From Harmothoe impar (taxonomy: Eukaryota; Annelida; Polychaeta; Phyllodocida; Polynoidae), in NCBI GenBank assembly GCA_947462335.1, contig OX381713.1:17724381-17788380 (forward strand): DNA of 64,000 nucleotides, given 5' to 3'. Shown here in pieces: positions 50,685-61,305 of the stretch (positions are counted from its first letter, which is position 1; every line of letters begins with the position of its first letter). The notes below the pieces were generated by a model, which saw only the letters and a list, made by a program, of their open reading frames with translations, had not been told where the DNA came from and ran no database searches. The position numbers and the translations under genes are program-made.

Positions 50685-53414
50685 TTAATTTTCCGAGTTC
50701 TTTCCGGAGAATCGCATCACAGGTTTCTCAGCTGTGCATGAGGAGGCGTAATGCCCCTTCTCCTGACATCTGTAGCATGTTACAGTACTCAGTTCGGGTT
50801 TAACCCTCCTTTCCTCTTTCTTATCAAACATCGCCATCATACGCTGCATCATGGCTTCTACCAATCCGAGGGACTGGTCAGGCTCCGATTTCTTCGGAAC
50901 ATTGGGTTCTGGTGGACCCGAGGGAGGTTTGGAAGGGATTTTTGAATTGTCCCCTGGAGGTTTCTCTGGCTTTTTGCTAGAGGATGATTTGTCAAAAGGT
51001 TTCCGCCTTTTGTTATCACCGGACTTTTTGTCCCGGCGCTTCCCACTGAAGGCTACCGCCCCAATGGTCTCCTCTCCTTCGGTATCCTCACCCGAGGATC
51101 CCCCGCTGCTACTATAGTCAACTACCGCTGACGTTCGGGATTGGTTGGGCACCAATCCGGCAAGAAGAACTTTCTTCTTCTCATGACCATCTATGGCTAA
51201 AAATAGATCGGCTAGGGAGGAATCGCTTTTCCAAGCTTTTCTGGTTAGTTCCTGATGATCAGGGTCGCTCAGTCCGCTAATAAACCGGACAAAGAGAGTC
51301 TCGATATAGTAATCGGCGTCTCTAGCCCATTCGGGTCTTGCCTGATGCAGAATCCGTTGAAGCTCTAGACCATATATCTTTGGGGACTCTTTTGGTTTCT
51401 GGGTTCGTCCCTTGAAGACCAACCAGTGATCCACGGTCACCAGGTTCCCAAAGATATATACAGCAGTACTTTCGAGCTGATCATATGTACCCGAAGGGCC
51501 ATATGTACTTCTCCATTGGGAGACTGCTGACTTACCTGGCCCATCATTTAGCCAGATCACGAAGGCTCCTAATGAGTCTTCTTTAGACCACCCATTGTAT
51601 TTGCAGTCATCCACAAATATTTGATATTCATCTTTCCAGGGTCCTTTCCTTTTGTAGGATTTAGTGATCCGGGCGGTCCGTCGGGCACCCCTGGTGACCC
51701 CTTCTATCAGCTGATCTGATAGATTCCGGCTCCAGTCCATTATTTCAGTGGCATCTTGTCCCCGGCTATAGCTATCTAAGCCAAGGCTCTTGATACAAGG
51801 ATCAGTATCATAAACCTGTCTCAATCCGGGAGCCATTGAGGTTCTTCGGGTCAACGGTCGGACTGGAGAGACTGGTTCGCACCCGGGAAACCGGGTAGGT
51901 CGAGGGCGAGAAGTGGTACCCGGATAAGGGGGAACACTCCCGGTGGTTGTTTGGTCATGGGTTTGGGATCTAGGCCGACTTCCCTGACCATTTGTGGGTC
52001 TATCAGGACTATCAGTACGGGGGTACTGTCGGTTCTGATCCCTAGACCATCCAGCAGAAGGTCCTTCCACTGCTCTCCTGCCTCGGGTTGCATGCCCCCG
52101 GGTTTGATTTCCCGGAGTTCTCCCTTCTCGGGTCTCTGCCTCCTGGTTATGATGAAAAATCAGGTCACCCCAATTATCATAACCATACCACCCCCCCTGT
52201 TGATCCTCATGGGTGGTGGTGTTCTTGCTCGTACCCGAAGGGGGTGGAACAGCTCCATACTGAGATGGACTATCCCCAGCGAAGGGGTTCAAGGTGTCAT
52301 AACTATCGACTCCCGGCGCACTTCCCACGGAATATGCCGTCAGATCGATGGTTACCGAAGGTCCCGTCGGAGCAGGGGGAGCAGATGTATAGTAGACATC
52401 TTTCTCTACCTGTCCTCCGGAAGGGTATCGGGTGGCGGGCTTTAGAACTCCTTGGAGTGGAGGGTTCTCCACTCCTTCCCCAGGGGTGAGGGTCACCTCT
52501 GGGTCAGGTACCTTCTGGTTACCTAGGTAGAGTTCCAACTCTACTCGTCTAGCTTCCAGTATAGATACCGCCTTCATGCCCTCTAGTTTCTTCTGATCTA
52601 ACTCTTCGTTTGCTTCTAGGATAGCGGTTCTTACTGCCTCATTGTCTTCCACCTGCTGGTTGCGAGCGTCCTTGGCGGCGTGCCATTCCCTAGAGTATCT
52701 TTCTAGGTCCGCCTGATACTGTTGTTGACAGGCATAAGACTTCCGGTTAGCTTGACCTAACTCGGATAATCTTTTCTTTTCCGCTTTCAGGGTTTCCTGA
52801 TTTTTCTCCATCTGGTCTTTCACCAGTTGGTTGTCACGGGTCAACTGATCCGTTCTCCACTCCATATCCTGATGGACCTGTCTACTCTCTAGGATGTACC
52901 TATTCCTTTCAGAGATCAACGAAACCAATTCGTCGTGCAGAGCATCGTACTGCTTGTTCATTTCTTCCTTGTTCCGGTACTCGTTGTCCCGGTCCAAGGT
53001 GTCGTCCTGATCAAGATCAGGTTGGGTCCCGACGATGGGACCTCCTTCGGGTACGACCCGAAGGGGTTGTGGCGGTATTTCTAATACCGTCGGGTCCAGA
53101 AATGAGCCCTTCTGGTTCGCCCTTTTCTTTCCTCCGGGAAAGAAAACGGAGTCAGTCGTGTTGAACAAAGAACGCCCAGTGTTCAACATGATTTGGCCCT
53201 GAGTGGCAATGAAGTTCGGTGTGAACCCCCTCGCTTCCTCCGGTTCCATCTGGTCCACTCGGGTGGACTCCAGTTCTCCTTCTTCCAAAGTCGCTCCTGG
53301 ATTTAAAGCTCCTTCGGTTTCACGCATGAAACCCTCGAAGCTGGTCGGAACAACTGGGTTGTTCTGCTCCGGGACGTTACCGTCCCCATACTCTCCTACT
53401 CCGGCCAGGTTCAC
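50685..53414 (-). CDS. gag: Gypsy gag polyprotein
   Basis: The 909-aa product starts 40 nt inside the 5' LTR. It has an N-terminal region without known domains (1-150), a long coiled coil (about 155-300, charged heptads), a Pro/Arg-rich linker, and a retrotransposon gag capsid-like core (about 520-770, with WRSTYGP, AVYIFGNL and FISGLSDPDHQE). A Lys/Ser-rich stretch and one CCHC zinc knuckle follow (CYRCQEKGHYASSC, 880-893). Gag forms the particle and binds RNA. It is longer than usual for Ty3/gypsy because of the coiled-coil extension. It ends in TAA at 50685-50687, overlapping the pol frame. Confidence 0.93.
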   Translation of the reverse strand: MNLAGVGEYGDGNVPEQNNPVVPTSFEGFMRETEGALNPGATLEEGELESTRVDQMEPEEARGFTPNFIATQGQIMLNTGRSLFNTTDSVFFPGGKKRANQKGSFLDPTVLEIPPQPLRVVPEGGPIVGTQPDLDQDDTLDRDNEYRNKEEMNKQYDALHDELVSLISERNRYILESRQVHQDMEWRTDQLTRDNQLVKDQMEKNQETLKAEKKRLSELGQANRKSYACQQQYQADLERYSREWHAAKDARNQQVEDNEAVRTAILEANEELDQKKLEGMKAVSILEARRVELELYLGNQKVPDPEVTLTPGEGVENPPLQGVLKPATRYPSGGQVEKDVYYTSAPPAPTGPSVTIDLTAYSVGSAPGVDSYDTLNPFAGDSPSQYGAVPPPSGTSKNTTTHEDQQGGWYGYDNWGDLIFHHNQEAETREGRTPGNQTRGHATRGRRAVEGPSAGWSRDQNRQYPRTDSPDRPTNGQGSRPRSQTHDQTTTGSVPPYPGTTSRPRPTRFPGCEPVSPVRPLTRRTSMAPGLRQVYDTDPCIKSLGLDSYSRGQDATEIMDWSRNLSDQLIEGVTRGARRTARITKSYKRKGPWKDEYQIFVDDCKYNGWSKEDSLGAFVIWLNDGPGKSAVSQWRSTYGPSGTYDQLESTAVYIFGNLVTVDHWLVFKGRTQKPKESPKIYGLELQRILHQARPEWARDADYYIETLFVRFISGLSDPDHQELTRKAWKSDSSLADLFLAIDGHEKKKVLLAGLVPNQSRTSAVVDYSSSGGSSGEDTEGEETIGAVAFSGKRRDKKSGDNKRRKPFDKSSSSKKPEKPPGDNSKIPSKPPSGPPEPNVPKKSEPDQSLGLVEAMMQRMMAMFDKKEERRVKPELSTVTCYRCQEKGHYASSCTAEKPVMRFSGKNSEN

Positions 53415-53434
53415 CTGACTGCTACTCGAAACTG

Positions 53435-53452
53435 ATCCTGGTCACGGCACCA
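53435..53452 (-). promoter_or_regulatory. Primer binding site, tRNA-His-like
   Basis: One base inside the 5' LTR the minus strand reads TGGTGCCGTGACCAGGAT. From memory of animal tRNA-His 3' ends (TGGTGCCGTGACTCGGAT complement) 16 of 18 bases match. Confidence 0.7.
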
Positions 53453-53453
53453 G

Positions 53454-53868
53454 TGTAGTGGTTCGGAATCTCAGAAAGAGAACAAGAACGTCAGTTTCCA
53501 AGTGCGAAGTAGAAAGCGTGGTTTATTCAACGTATCCCTATTACAATTGAATCTAGTCTTAACCCGAAGGGTAAGACGAAGCAGTCCTGGTTCAATCTAG
53601 CGATTGGGGTAGGGTAATGCGGGGAGTCAGCCGGGCCTGCACTGACTGGCGACTATACGAGGAGGGGAGGTTTATATACCCCCTTTGGATGTGAAATGAA
53701 CATGGTCACGTGTCGGTTGGCTCCCGCCTGAAACGTGGTGCGCAGTACCCGAGAGAGGACAGTCGCCCCCTCTGGGATACCGCCCACACTAACGCCAGGC
53801 GGGAACAACCCGAACTTAATCCTCCTCGGTCACCTGGATATAAATGATTACCGTAGTAAACCCCTACA
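53454..53868 (-). repeat. 5' LTR of the gypsy element
   Basis: Apparently identical to 41149-41563; promoter TATATAAA at 53671-53678 on the minus strand. Confidence 0.97.
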
Positions 53869-53872
53869 GCAT

Positions 53873-54071
53873 TAAAAGCTGCGTGGTTGCACAATGCTGA
53901 ATTGGTGGTGAAGGCACTGTGGCCACGCTGTAGCTACTCTCTGGGGACAGCCATTATGCTGGGTTTAGGCATTCCCTGTAGTTAGCTTCGAACCAGCGAA
54001 CAGGAACCAGAAATGGAACCAGAAAGTATGCAGGTAAAACTAGTATTCTGTCCAGTGGTTCCAAGCTACCA
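53873..54071. other. Right flank of the gypsy insertion
   Basis: No supported gene. Confidence 0.4.
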
Positions 54072-54179
54072 CCCAGTGGGCACAAAGTGCAGTTTGATGT
54101 TGAATCAGCATTGAATCAACATCGAATCAACATTGACAACCATTTATCAATGTTGATTCAATGGTCTGTGCCCACTGGG
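54072..54179. mobile_element. 108-bp MITE with CCCAGTGGGCACA termini
   Basis: Perfect 13-bp terminal inverted repeats (54072-54084, 54167-54179) enclose repeated TTGAATCAACAT / ATGTTGATTCAA words that also fold back. This type of small element is widespread in marine animals. Confidence 0.85.
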
Positions 54180-56460
54180 CAGCAGGGATTGCTCAAACCC
54201 AGCAAAACCCAAAGTTCAAGATCATACTGGCTGTCACCAGAGCCCTCCTTTAGAAGCATTTGTGAACGAGAGTATGCTGTTGCATACATCAATGTATTGA
54301 GGCTAAGATCAAAACCAGTCATTGTTCCACCACTATGACCCTCTATGACTATGACGCTTCTCCCTCAGTTAGCATTATATCATTAAGTGGGGATGTCAGT
54401 ATGATAAAAGTGGACCACACTGGAATGATGTATGTAAAAATATCAGAATGGGTATGAAGTGCTGGACCATTTGATTGGTCATCGTTTTGAAAAGTGTATA
54501 AAACGTTGTTCTTCATGGGTCACGGTCCTATTTCGGAGTACATAATGTGAACAATAAAAGTAGCTGCGTCATTGCCTTGTATAGATGGGCATTGTTCCCT
54601 TAGCAATCATATTTGATGTGCCCCTATATCATCTTGATGTAATTGGGGTGGAAACACTAAAGGCATCATCCTAATAGCAAAAAAACAACTTTGGGACAGT
54701 CGGGAGCCGGCTATTAACCCCAGTGTTACAGCCTTTCTGTGGTTCCCTTAACGGGTCCAGTCTTATTGCCCCTCCGGCAAGAGTCACCATGGAGCAAGGG
54801 CCAGTACTTTGATCCTTGTAGAGGGTAGGTGGGGACTAAAACCTGCTGTGTTGGCCAGTGTTTATTGAGCAGGGTCAGCAGTGCATTGCCGCAGTGTAGG
54901 GAGTCAGTATCCAAACTGATTCCTATTTTAGATAAGTATAGTTTGGAGGGTGTTAATATGGTGAAATCAGTAAGTTCCAACTAGATGTAAACTGTTGATT
55001 TCCTTTGGGGTTCAGAGAAGATGGTATTTGGCAGCGGCTTTATGCATACAGAGACTGTATCGGGGCTAGCCCATACATAAATGTCGCAGAACATTGAAGT
55101 TGGCAGTATTTCCCTACAGTATTCTCTGGTCTACATCATCTAGGTTACACTAGCTGTCCTCACCTTCTTTTGGGAATATCGAGTAGCTGTTGTAACTATC
55201 TATATGCAAAGTAACGAAGATCAACGGTAGGCAATTATGAAAGCAGAAAACATGTGTATGCATCATACTCACACCTACTTTATATTTCTATGTACACTGT
55301 TAGACTAAATCGCCTATCAGCTTAAAACAACATAGGAACATGAAGCTGAGAGCACTTAGTAACTTTGAATATAGAAACATAATGAATATAGGCCTACGGA
55401 AAAGGATTCTTGTAAATAAAGCTCTCTATATTAGTGACATAAGGTTCTCACATCGAAACATAAAATTCTCTCAGCCCCCAAAATTCTAGATCAGACTTGA
55501 CCTTTTTTTAAACAAATATGAACTGTATTTGTCACTATTGCTTTCTTCGTGTGTACCCTTTAAAGGGAAGGATATGGCTTTAATATACTATGCCCTTTTG
55601 CGACTTTCACCAGGGGGAATTACATTATGATGGCGTTATGAGTTCAATACACCGTTGAAGGGTCGGCATGATGCACAGATACAGTGTCATATGCAAAGTC
55701 ATACACCATCGCATTGGTGCATCATGCCAAGAAATGTGCATGAACTTTAAGGCTACATGCCTCACAGGGCCAGGTTAGTATGTGCTCCATGCAATTGATG
55801 ATGTAAATGCCTAATTTATCTATGTTCTTACCCAAATCACTAGGATTTATTATACTCCCTTCATCCGTTTAAAAAGTTCAACGCGTGGGTCGGGCCCCTG
55901 AGAAATCAAAACATATGAGTAGACAGGCACATAGTAGGTCTTGTAAAAACTTCTGCTGTAGGGAAACCCACATAGTAAAACACTTTAACCTGTGCAAATG
56001 TTACCCCCTCTGTTCACTTCTCCCCCTATCATGATGGTTGCTTTGCATGCTCTACACCCTCTCTCTCCTCTAATCCTAGAGCAGCCTTGCTCATTTCATC
56101 TGCACCTATAATAGTCTGTACTTGTGCAAGGCTCTAGTAAAACAAGTATAAGTTGACAACATCACAGTGCCATTCGTTACCATGGTCACGACCTGCCGGA
56201 TGTCGGCTGCTTGCGACTCACGACATGGCACCAGATCGGAAACAATTTGGCTGGTACCTGGTCGGCAGAATGCTGACGTCATCTTTGGTCAGGAAGAACT
56301 GGCGAGGGAAAACATTGATCAATACAAAAGATGCATGTGGATGGTTTATACGGTGCTGAGGATAGATATATGAATGGATTGTGCTAGATCTAGACCACCC
56401 AGGTGTATATGAAGGTGGTAAGTGGTAATACGGGTTGGAATGGTACTATAGACAATCCAT
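54180..56460. other. Non-coding interval
   Basis: No supported gene; short open frames without domains. Confidence 0.4.
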
Positions 56461-56464
56461 ATAA

Positions 56465-59400
56465 TTTTTTTTTTTTTTAAAGTGTTTATTGGGTAAATAA
56501 TTAGACATAATTACATTGATTCGGCGCATTGCCGTTCTTCCATCAAGACCCCTTTCTTTTGTATGGTCTTGATGCAAAAAGGTAGTAGCGTGTCATGTCG
56601 AGCATTTTATGTAACCAACAGCGTAGTATAAGTAAAAAATACGGTACTAAGATGTGATATACAATCAATTAAGTAATGATGAGATGAGATGAGTGATGTA
56701 GGCAGTAACATATATCACGATGACCAGCTAGCAAGTCACAGTAATTTTACATGAAACAGGTATCTATATCTTTTTTGATTTTTAGTTTAAAATCTGAAAG
56801 GTCTTCTATCAAGGTGTACTCCGCCTTAAGGTTGTTCCAGCAGCGTATAGCTTGATAAAAGGCACTCCTAACCACTATAGGTCTCAAACATGTAGGAACC
56901 AACAGCCACAAACCATCATGTCTACGGGTGGGGATGTTTCTATTGTCTATATATTTATTAATTTTGGTAAGAGAAAAGGCATAGAAAAGCAGATGAATTT
57001 TCCTTCTTTTATCTAAAAAGAGACAGCCACTGGTGGAATGTGTCTGGTCAGTTGTCATAGTCGGTTTTTTTTCCAATTTAACTTTGTAAATAATTCTGAG
57101 GGATTTGTTTTGGATATACTGTAGCTGTTGGCTCTCACCCTGGTTTTGCCTGTCCCACATATAATCTACATAATCAAACGTAGGTAGCACCATTGTATTG
57201 TAAATAAGAAGGGCTATGTCCTTGTCAACAAAGTATCTTACATTTGCCAGCTGGTGTACCTTATTACGTAAATTATTGTGCACATTTTTCCTGTGAGAAA
57301 CAAATTTCATATCGGGGTCAATACAAAGCCCTAGGTATTGAAAGTCATACACTCTTTCTATAACGACCCCATTTAGTCTAAAGACAGGGTTAGCATTGTC
57401 GACATTATGGAACATCATCCACTTAGTTTTTTTCTCGTTAATTGTAAGGCAATTAGTAATACACCAAGCTGATAAAGCTAAAAGAGCATCATGCATAGAC
57501 TGTTCTTGTGTTACTGAGATGACCGCGTCATCAGCATACAAAGTGATGTCATAATTATACAAGTTTGGCAATGAATTTATATAAATAGAAAAAAGTACCG
57601 GGCCTAAAACAGATCCTTGGGGGACTCCGTAGGTGATGGGTAATTTGGAAGAAACAATATTATTAGCCATTACACACTGTGACCTACCAGTCAAGTAACT
57701 CCTAAACCACTCGCATGTATTTACGCTAAGTCCAAAATCAGAAATTTTCTTAATTAGAATTAAATGTGAGACTGTATCAAATGCCTTCTTGTAATCTAAA
57801 TATAAGGACATTGTAGGCTTATTAATAATTATATTATCTATTACATTACATAGGTGAGCACTGATAGCCGTCTGAGTAGAATGACATTTACGGTATCCGT
57901 GCTGGTGAGCGGTCAGTAAATCGTATGTTTTCATATGAACCTGAAGTCTATTACATATTATTTTTTCCAATAATTTACCAGGAGTAGCTAGGAGACTAAT
58001 AGGCCTTAAGTCATTTACATCTAAAGAATTTGCCTTCTTGGGAATAGGTATTACGGTAGCCACCTTCCATGCCTTCGGAAAAACACATCTCGAGAGGCAT
58101 TTATTAAACAAACATAAGATAACATCAGCTATGGCTAAAAAGGCATCTTTTACAACAAAGTTCTTAATATTCTTGATAGCTGATGGCTTGTTTACTTTAA
58201 TCTTTTTAATTAAACTAATTAGTTCTAAGTATGTAACAGGGTATAACAAATCACAATCAATCAAAGGTGCATTGACGTGGCGACTACCGGTAAAAGGTGC
58301 TGTGGTTGGGAGGGCGTCAGCTAGCTTTTTCCCAATGGTGGAAAAAAAGTTATTAATATACTTGGCACATTCTTCTGGTAACACCAGCTCACTGTTAGAA
58401 TTATTCTTAAGCTTAAGAAGGGTGGAGACTGCCTTTACCGGTAGTAGCTTTCGTATACCCGCCCAAAATTTAACAGGGTCATCTTTCCTATGAATTAAAA
58501 GTGAATTTATTTTTTCTTTCCTGCTATTAAAAATTAAATTCTCTACGTTATTTCTATGATAACTAGCCATTCTCCAGTTATTACATGTATTATGCCTCCT
58601 CACATTTCGAAAGGCTTCATCTCTATTGCGCATTGCTGAGACTACTGCAGCTGACATCCACTCGGGTGTGTATATAGGTACAGTCAACATTCTCATAGGA
58701 CAGTCAATATCTAAGTAGTCCTGTATGACATCAAGTATTTGACTCCACATGTTATCTGGGTCCGGCGTGTTAACTATATCATGCCAGTTATACATTTGTA
58801 GCCTATTTTTGAAATTAAAAAAGTCATATTTTCTGTATGTGCGAGCTAGAACAGTTTTCCTAGGGATTTTTGTGCGTTTACATTTCAAATTTAAAAAGAT
58901 AGGACTGTGGTCTGAAATATGAAAATCTAAAACACCGGACTCAGCAATATTGTGTACATTTGTGTAGATGTGATCAATTAATGATCCAGATACAGCGCGT
59001 GTAGGAGTGGTTATCAACTGGAACAAATTATTTTCAGTACAAAAATTATCTACATCAGAGTCTTCTACATCTTTATCGTTAAGTAAATTAACATTGAAAT
59101 CACCCATAATAATAATTTTCCTATTTTTGGATACCGGTACTAACAATGTTTTCAATTTGTTGTATATAGCTGCCTTATCTACATCATGATCGGGTGGTCT
59201 ATAACAAATGTATATTTTATATTTGATGACCCCTATTAAAATGTCAACGCACAGGATCTCATACTCTCTATCTATACAAGACGAGTTTACATCAACCTCA
59301 GCAATATATGTGTCGCGGCAGTATAGCATCAGTCCGCCTGCATTCTTATTAATTGTTGGTCTTCTGTCAAGACGTACAAACTGATAACCTGGTATATACA

Positions 59401-59590
59401 TATATAGGTCGGGGGTGGAGGGCTGTAGCCATGATTCACATACTCCAGTAATATCACTATTAATTATTAGTGTGGTTGTGCTCTTTTTCTTATATATGCT
59501 CCTGGCATTCATACACGTTAACAGAAGACCTTTTTCATTAGTAATATCCTGAATAAAAACCATGTCTATGTAGACCAAGGGAAACATGTA
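56465..59590 (-). mobile_element. Second non-LTR retrotransposon (APE-type LINE)
   Basis: The minus-strand poly(A) appears as a T-run at 56465-56478, preceded by AATAAA (56485-56490) and a roughly 255-nt 3' UTR. The 5' end lies near or beyond 59590; no target duplication was found. Confidence 0.85.
56747..59587 (-). CDS. LINE ORF2: endonuclease-reverse transcriptase
   Basis: Intact 946-aa protein. The endonuclease (about 25-235) shows CMNARS, CESWLQ near 53, MGDFNVNLL near 162 and SDHSPIF near 227. The reverse transcriptase (about 450-750) shows DLRPISLLATPGKLLE, LDYKKAFDTV near 600, GVPQGSVLGP near 652 and catalytic YADD near 684. The C-terminal region carries AIRCWNNL in place of the usual RGI.LWN. 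Same Jockey/CR1/Rex1-type architecture as the LINE at 2912-5827 but divergent, so a distinct family. No ORF1 was found. An ATG follows upstream stops at 59587; an internal Met at residue 9 could also be used. Confidence 0.93.
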   Translation of the reverse strand: MFPLVYIDMVFIQDITNEKGLLLTCMNARSIYKKKSTTTLIINSDITGVCESWLQPSTPDLYMYIPGYQFVRLDRRPTINKNAGGLMLYCRDTYIAEVDVNSSCIDREYEILCVDILIGVIKYKIYICYRPPDHDVDKAAIYNKLKTLLVPVSKNRKIIIMGDFNVNLLNDKDVEDSDVDNFCTENNLFQLITTPTRAVSGSLIDHIYTNVHNIAESGVLDFHISDHSPIFLNLKCKRTKIPRKTVLARTYRKYDFFNFKNRLQMYNWHDIVNTPDPDNMWSQILDVIQDYLDIDCPMRMLTVPIYTPEWMSAAVVSAMRNRDEAFRNVRRHNTCNNWRMASYHRNNVENLIFNSRKEKINSLLIHRKDDPVKFWAGIRKLLPVKAVSTLLKLKNNSNSELVLPEECAKYINNFFSTIGKKLADALPTTAPFTGSRHVNAPLIDCDLLYPVTYLELISLIKKIKVNKPSAIKNIKNFVVKDAFLAIADVILCLFNKCLSRCVFPKAWKVATVIPIPKKANSLDVNDLRPISLLATPGKLLEKIICNRLQVHMKTYDLLTAHQHGYRKCHSTQTAISAHLCNVIDNIIINKPTMSLYLDYKKAFDTVSHLILIKKISDFGLSVNTCEWFRSYLTGRSQCVMANNIVSSKLPITYGVPQGSVLGPVLFSIYINSLPNLYNYDITLYADDAVISVTQEQSMHDALLALSAWCITNCLTINEKKTKWMMFHNVDNANPVFRLNGVVIERVYDFQYLGLCIDPDMKFVSHRKNVHNNLRNKVHQLANVRYFVDKDIALLIYNTMVLPTFDYVDYMWDRQNQGESQQLQYIQNKSLRIIYKVKLEKKPTMTTDQTHSTSGCLFLDKRRKIHLLFYAFSLTKINKYIDNRNIPTRRHDGLWLLVPTCLRPIVVRSAFYQAIRCWNNLKAEYTLIEDLSDFKLKIKKDIDTCFM

Positions 59591-59929
59591 CAGTCAAAAT
59601 GAGGGTGAGATGCATGATACCTAGTATGTGGTGATCGTATCTATTATGAGCTGGCATGGTGTTAACAGGCGGTCGGCAGCGCTCCAAGAATCAAGGCAAT
59701 CATGTCCATACCGGTAAGTTGTAATAACAAACATGATATATTTTAATAGCCAAGATGCTGTACAATATATTATAATTTAATTAAACTGTATATTTACTAT
59801 CATTAAATTAGTAGAAAGATAATCAAGTCATATTGTAACCATTCAGTATATCCTTACACATTCGGCTTCTTGTAGTCCGCCAGACAGTGTCAGTGTGTCA
59901 ATGTATACAACATAGAATCTACAGCGCGT
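59591..59929. other. Non-coding interval
   Basis: No supported gene; may include the 5' UTR of the LINE. Confidence 0.4.
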
Positions 59930-61305
59930 CGGGGGCTGGTGGGGGTTTGGTAGCGGTGGTACTGTACACCATCCATGTCTGTAGGGGGTTGGTGGGGGTA
60001 GGTAGGGGTGGTACTGTACACCTTCCATGTCTGCAGGGGGTTGGTGGGGGTAGGTAGGGGTGGTACTGTAATGTACACCATCCATGTCTGTAGGGGGTTG
60101 GTGGGGGTAGGTAGGGGTGGTACTGTACACCACCAATGTCTGTAGGGGGTTGGTGGGGGTAGGTAGGGGTGGTACTGTACACCATCCATGCCTGTAGGGG
60201 GCTGGTGGGGGTTAGGTAGGGGTGGTACTGTACACCTCCCATGTCTGCAGGGGGTTGGTGGGGGTAGGTAGGGGTGGTACTGTACACCATCCATGTCTGC
60301 AGGGGGTTGGTGGGGGTAGGTAGGGGTGGTACTGTACACCATCCATGTCTGTAGGGGGTTGGTGGGGGTAGGTAGGGGTGGTACTGTACACCATCCATGT
60401 CTGTAGGGGGTTGGTGGGGGTAGGTAGGGGTGGTACTGTACACCTCCCATGTCTGCAGGGGGTTGGTGGGGGTAGGTAGGGGTGGTACTGTACACCATCC
60501 ATGTCTGTAGGGGGTTGGTGGGGCTAGGTAGGGGTGGTACTGTACACCTCCCATGTCTGCAGGGGGTTGGTGGGGGTAGGTAGGGGTGGTACTGTACACC
60601 TTCCATGTCTGCAGGGGGTTGGTGGGGGTAGGTAGGGGTGGTACTGTAATGTACACCATCCATGTCTGTAGGGGGTTGGTGGGGGTAGGTAGGGGTGGTA
60701 CTGTACACCACCAATGTCTGTAGGGGGTTGGTGGGGGTAGGTAGGGGTGGTACTGTACACCATCCATGCCTGTAGGGGGCTGGTGGGGGTTAGGTAGGGG
60801 TGGTACTGTACACCTCCCATGTCTGCAGGGGGTTGGTGGGGGTAGGTAGGGGTGGTACTGTACACCATCCATGTCTGCAGGGGGTTGGTGGGGGTAGGTA
60901 GGGGTGGTACTGTACACCTTCCATGTCTGCAGGGGGTTGGTGGGGGTAGGTAGGGGTGGTACTGTACACCACCCATGTCTGTAGGGGGCTGGTTGGGGTA
61001 GGTAGGGGTGGTACTGTACACCATCCATGTCTGTAGGGGGCTGGTTGGGGTAGGTAGGGGTGGTACTGTACACCATCCATGTCTGTAGGGGGTTGGTGGG
61101 GGTAGGTAGGGGTGGTACTGTACACCTCCCATGTCTGCAGGGGGTTGGTGGGGGTAGGTAGGGGTGGTACTGTACACCACCCATGTCTGCAGGGGGTTGG
61201 TGGGGGTAGGTAGGGGTGGTACTGTACACCATCCATGTCTGTAGGAGGGTGGTTGGGGTAGGTAGGGGTGGTACTGTACACCATCCATGTCTGTAGAGGT
61301 TCGGC
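59930..61305 (+). repeat. 52-bp minisatellite with higher-order repeat
   Basis: About 26 units of GTCTGTAGGGGGTTGGTGGG + GGTAGGTAGGGGTGGTACTGTACACCATCCAT-type sequence. Because 52 is not a multiple of three and the unit has no minus-strand stops, long minus-strand ORFs (up to 474 codons) appear in all frames; they are artefacts. A block around 59990-60250 recurs at about +578 bp with the same variants (e.g. ACTGTAATGTACACC at 60065 and 60643). Confidence 0.95.

Larger units (their letters stand above)
41149..53868 (-). mobile_element. Ty3/gypsy LTR retrotransposon with extra 3' coding region
   Basis: The 12.7-kb element is flanked by GCAT (41145-41148 and 53869-53872). Both LTRs are 415 bp, start TGTAG and end CTACA on the plus strand, and I see no difference between them, so the insertion is young. 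Order in the sense (minus) direction: 5' LTR, tRNA-His-like PBS, gag, pol (protease, RT, RNase H, integrase, AT-hook tail), about 620-nt spacer, accessory frames, polypurine tract, 3' LTR. Protease-RT-RNaseH-integrase order defines Ty3/gypsy. Confidence 0.97.
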
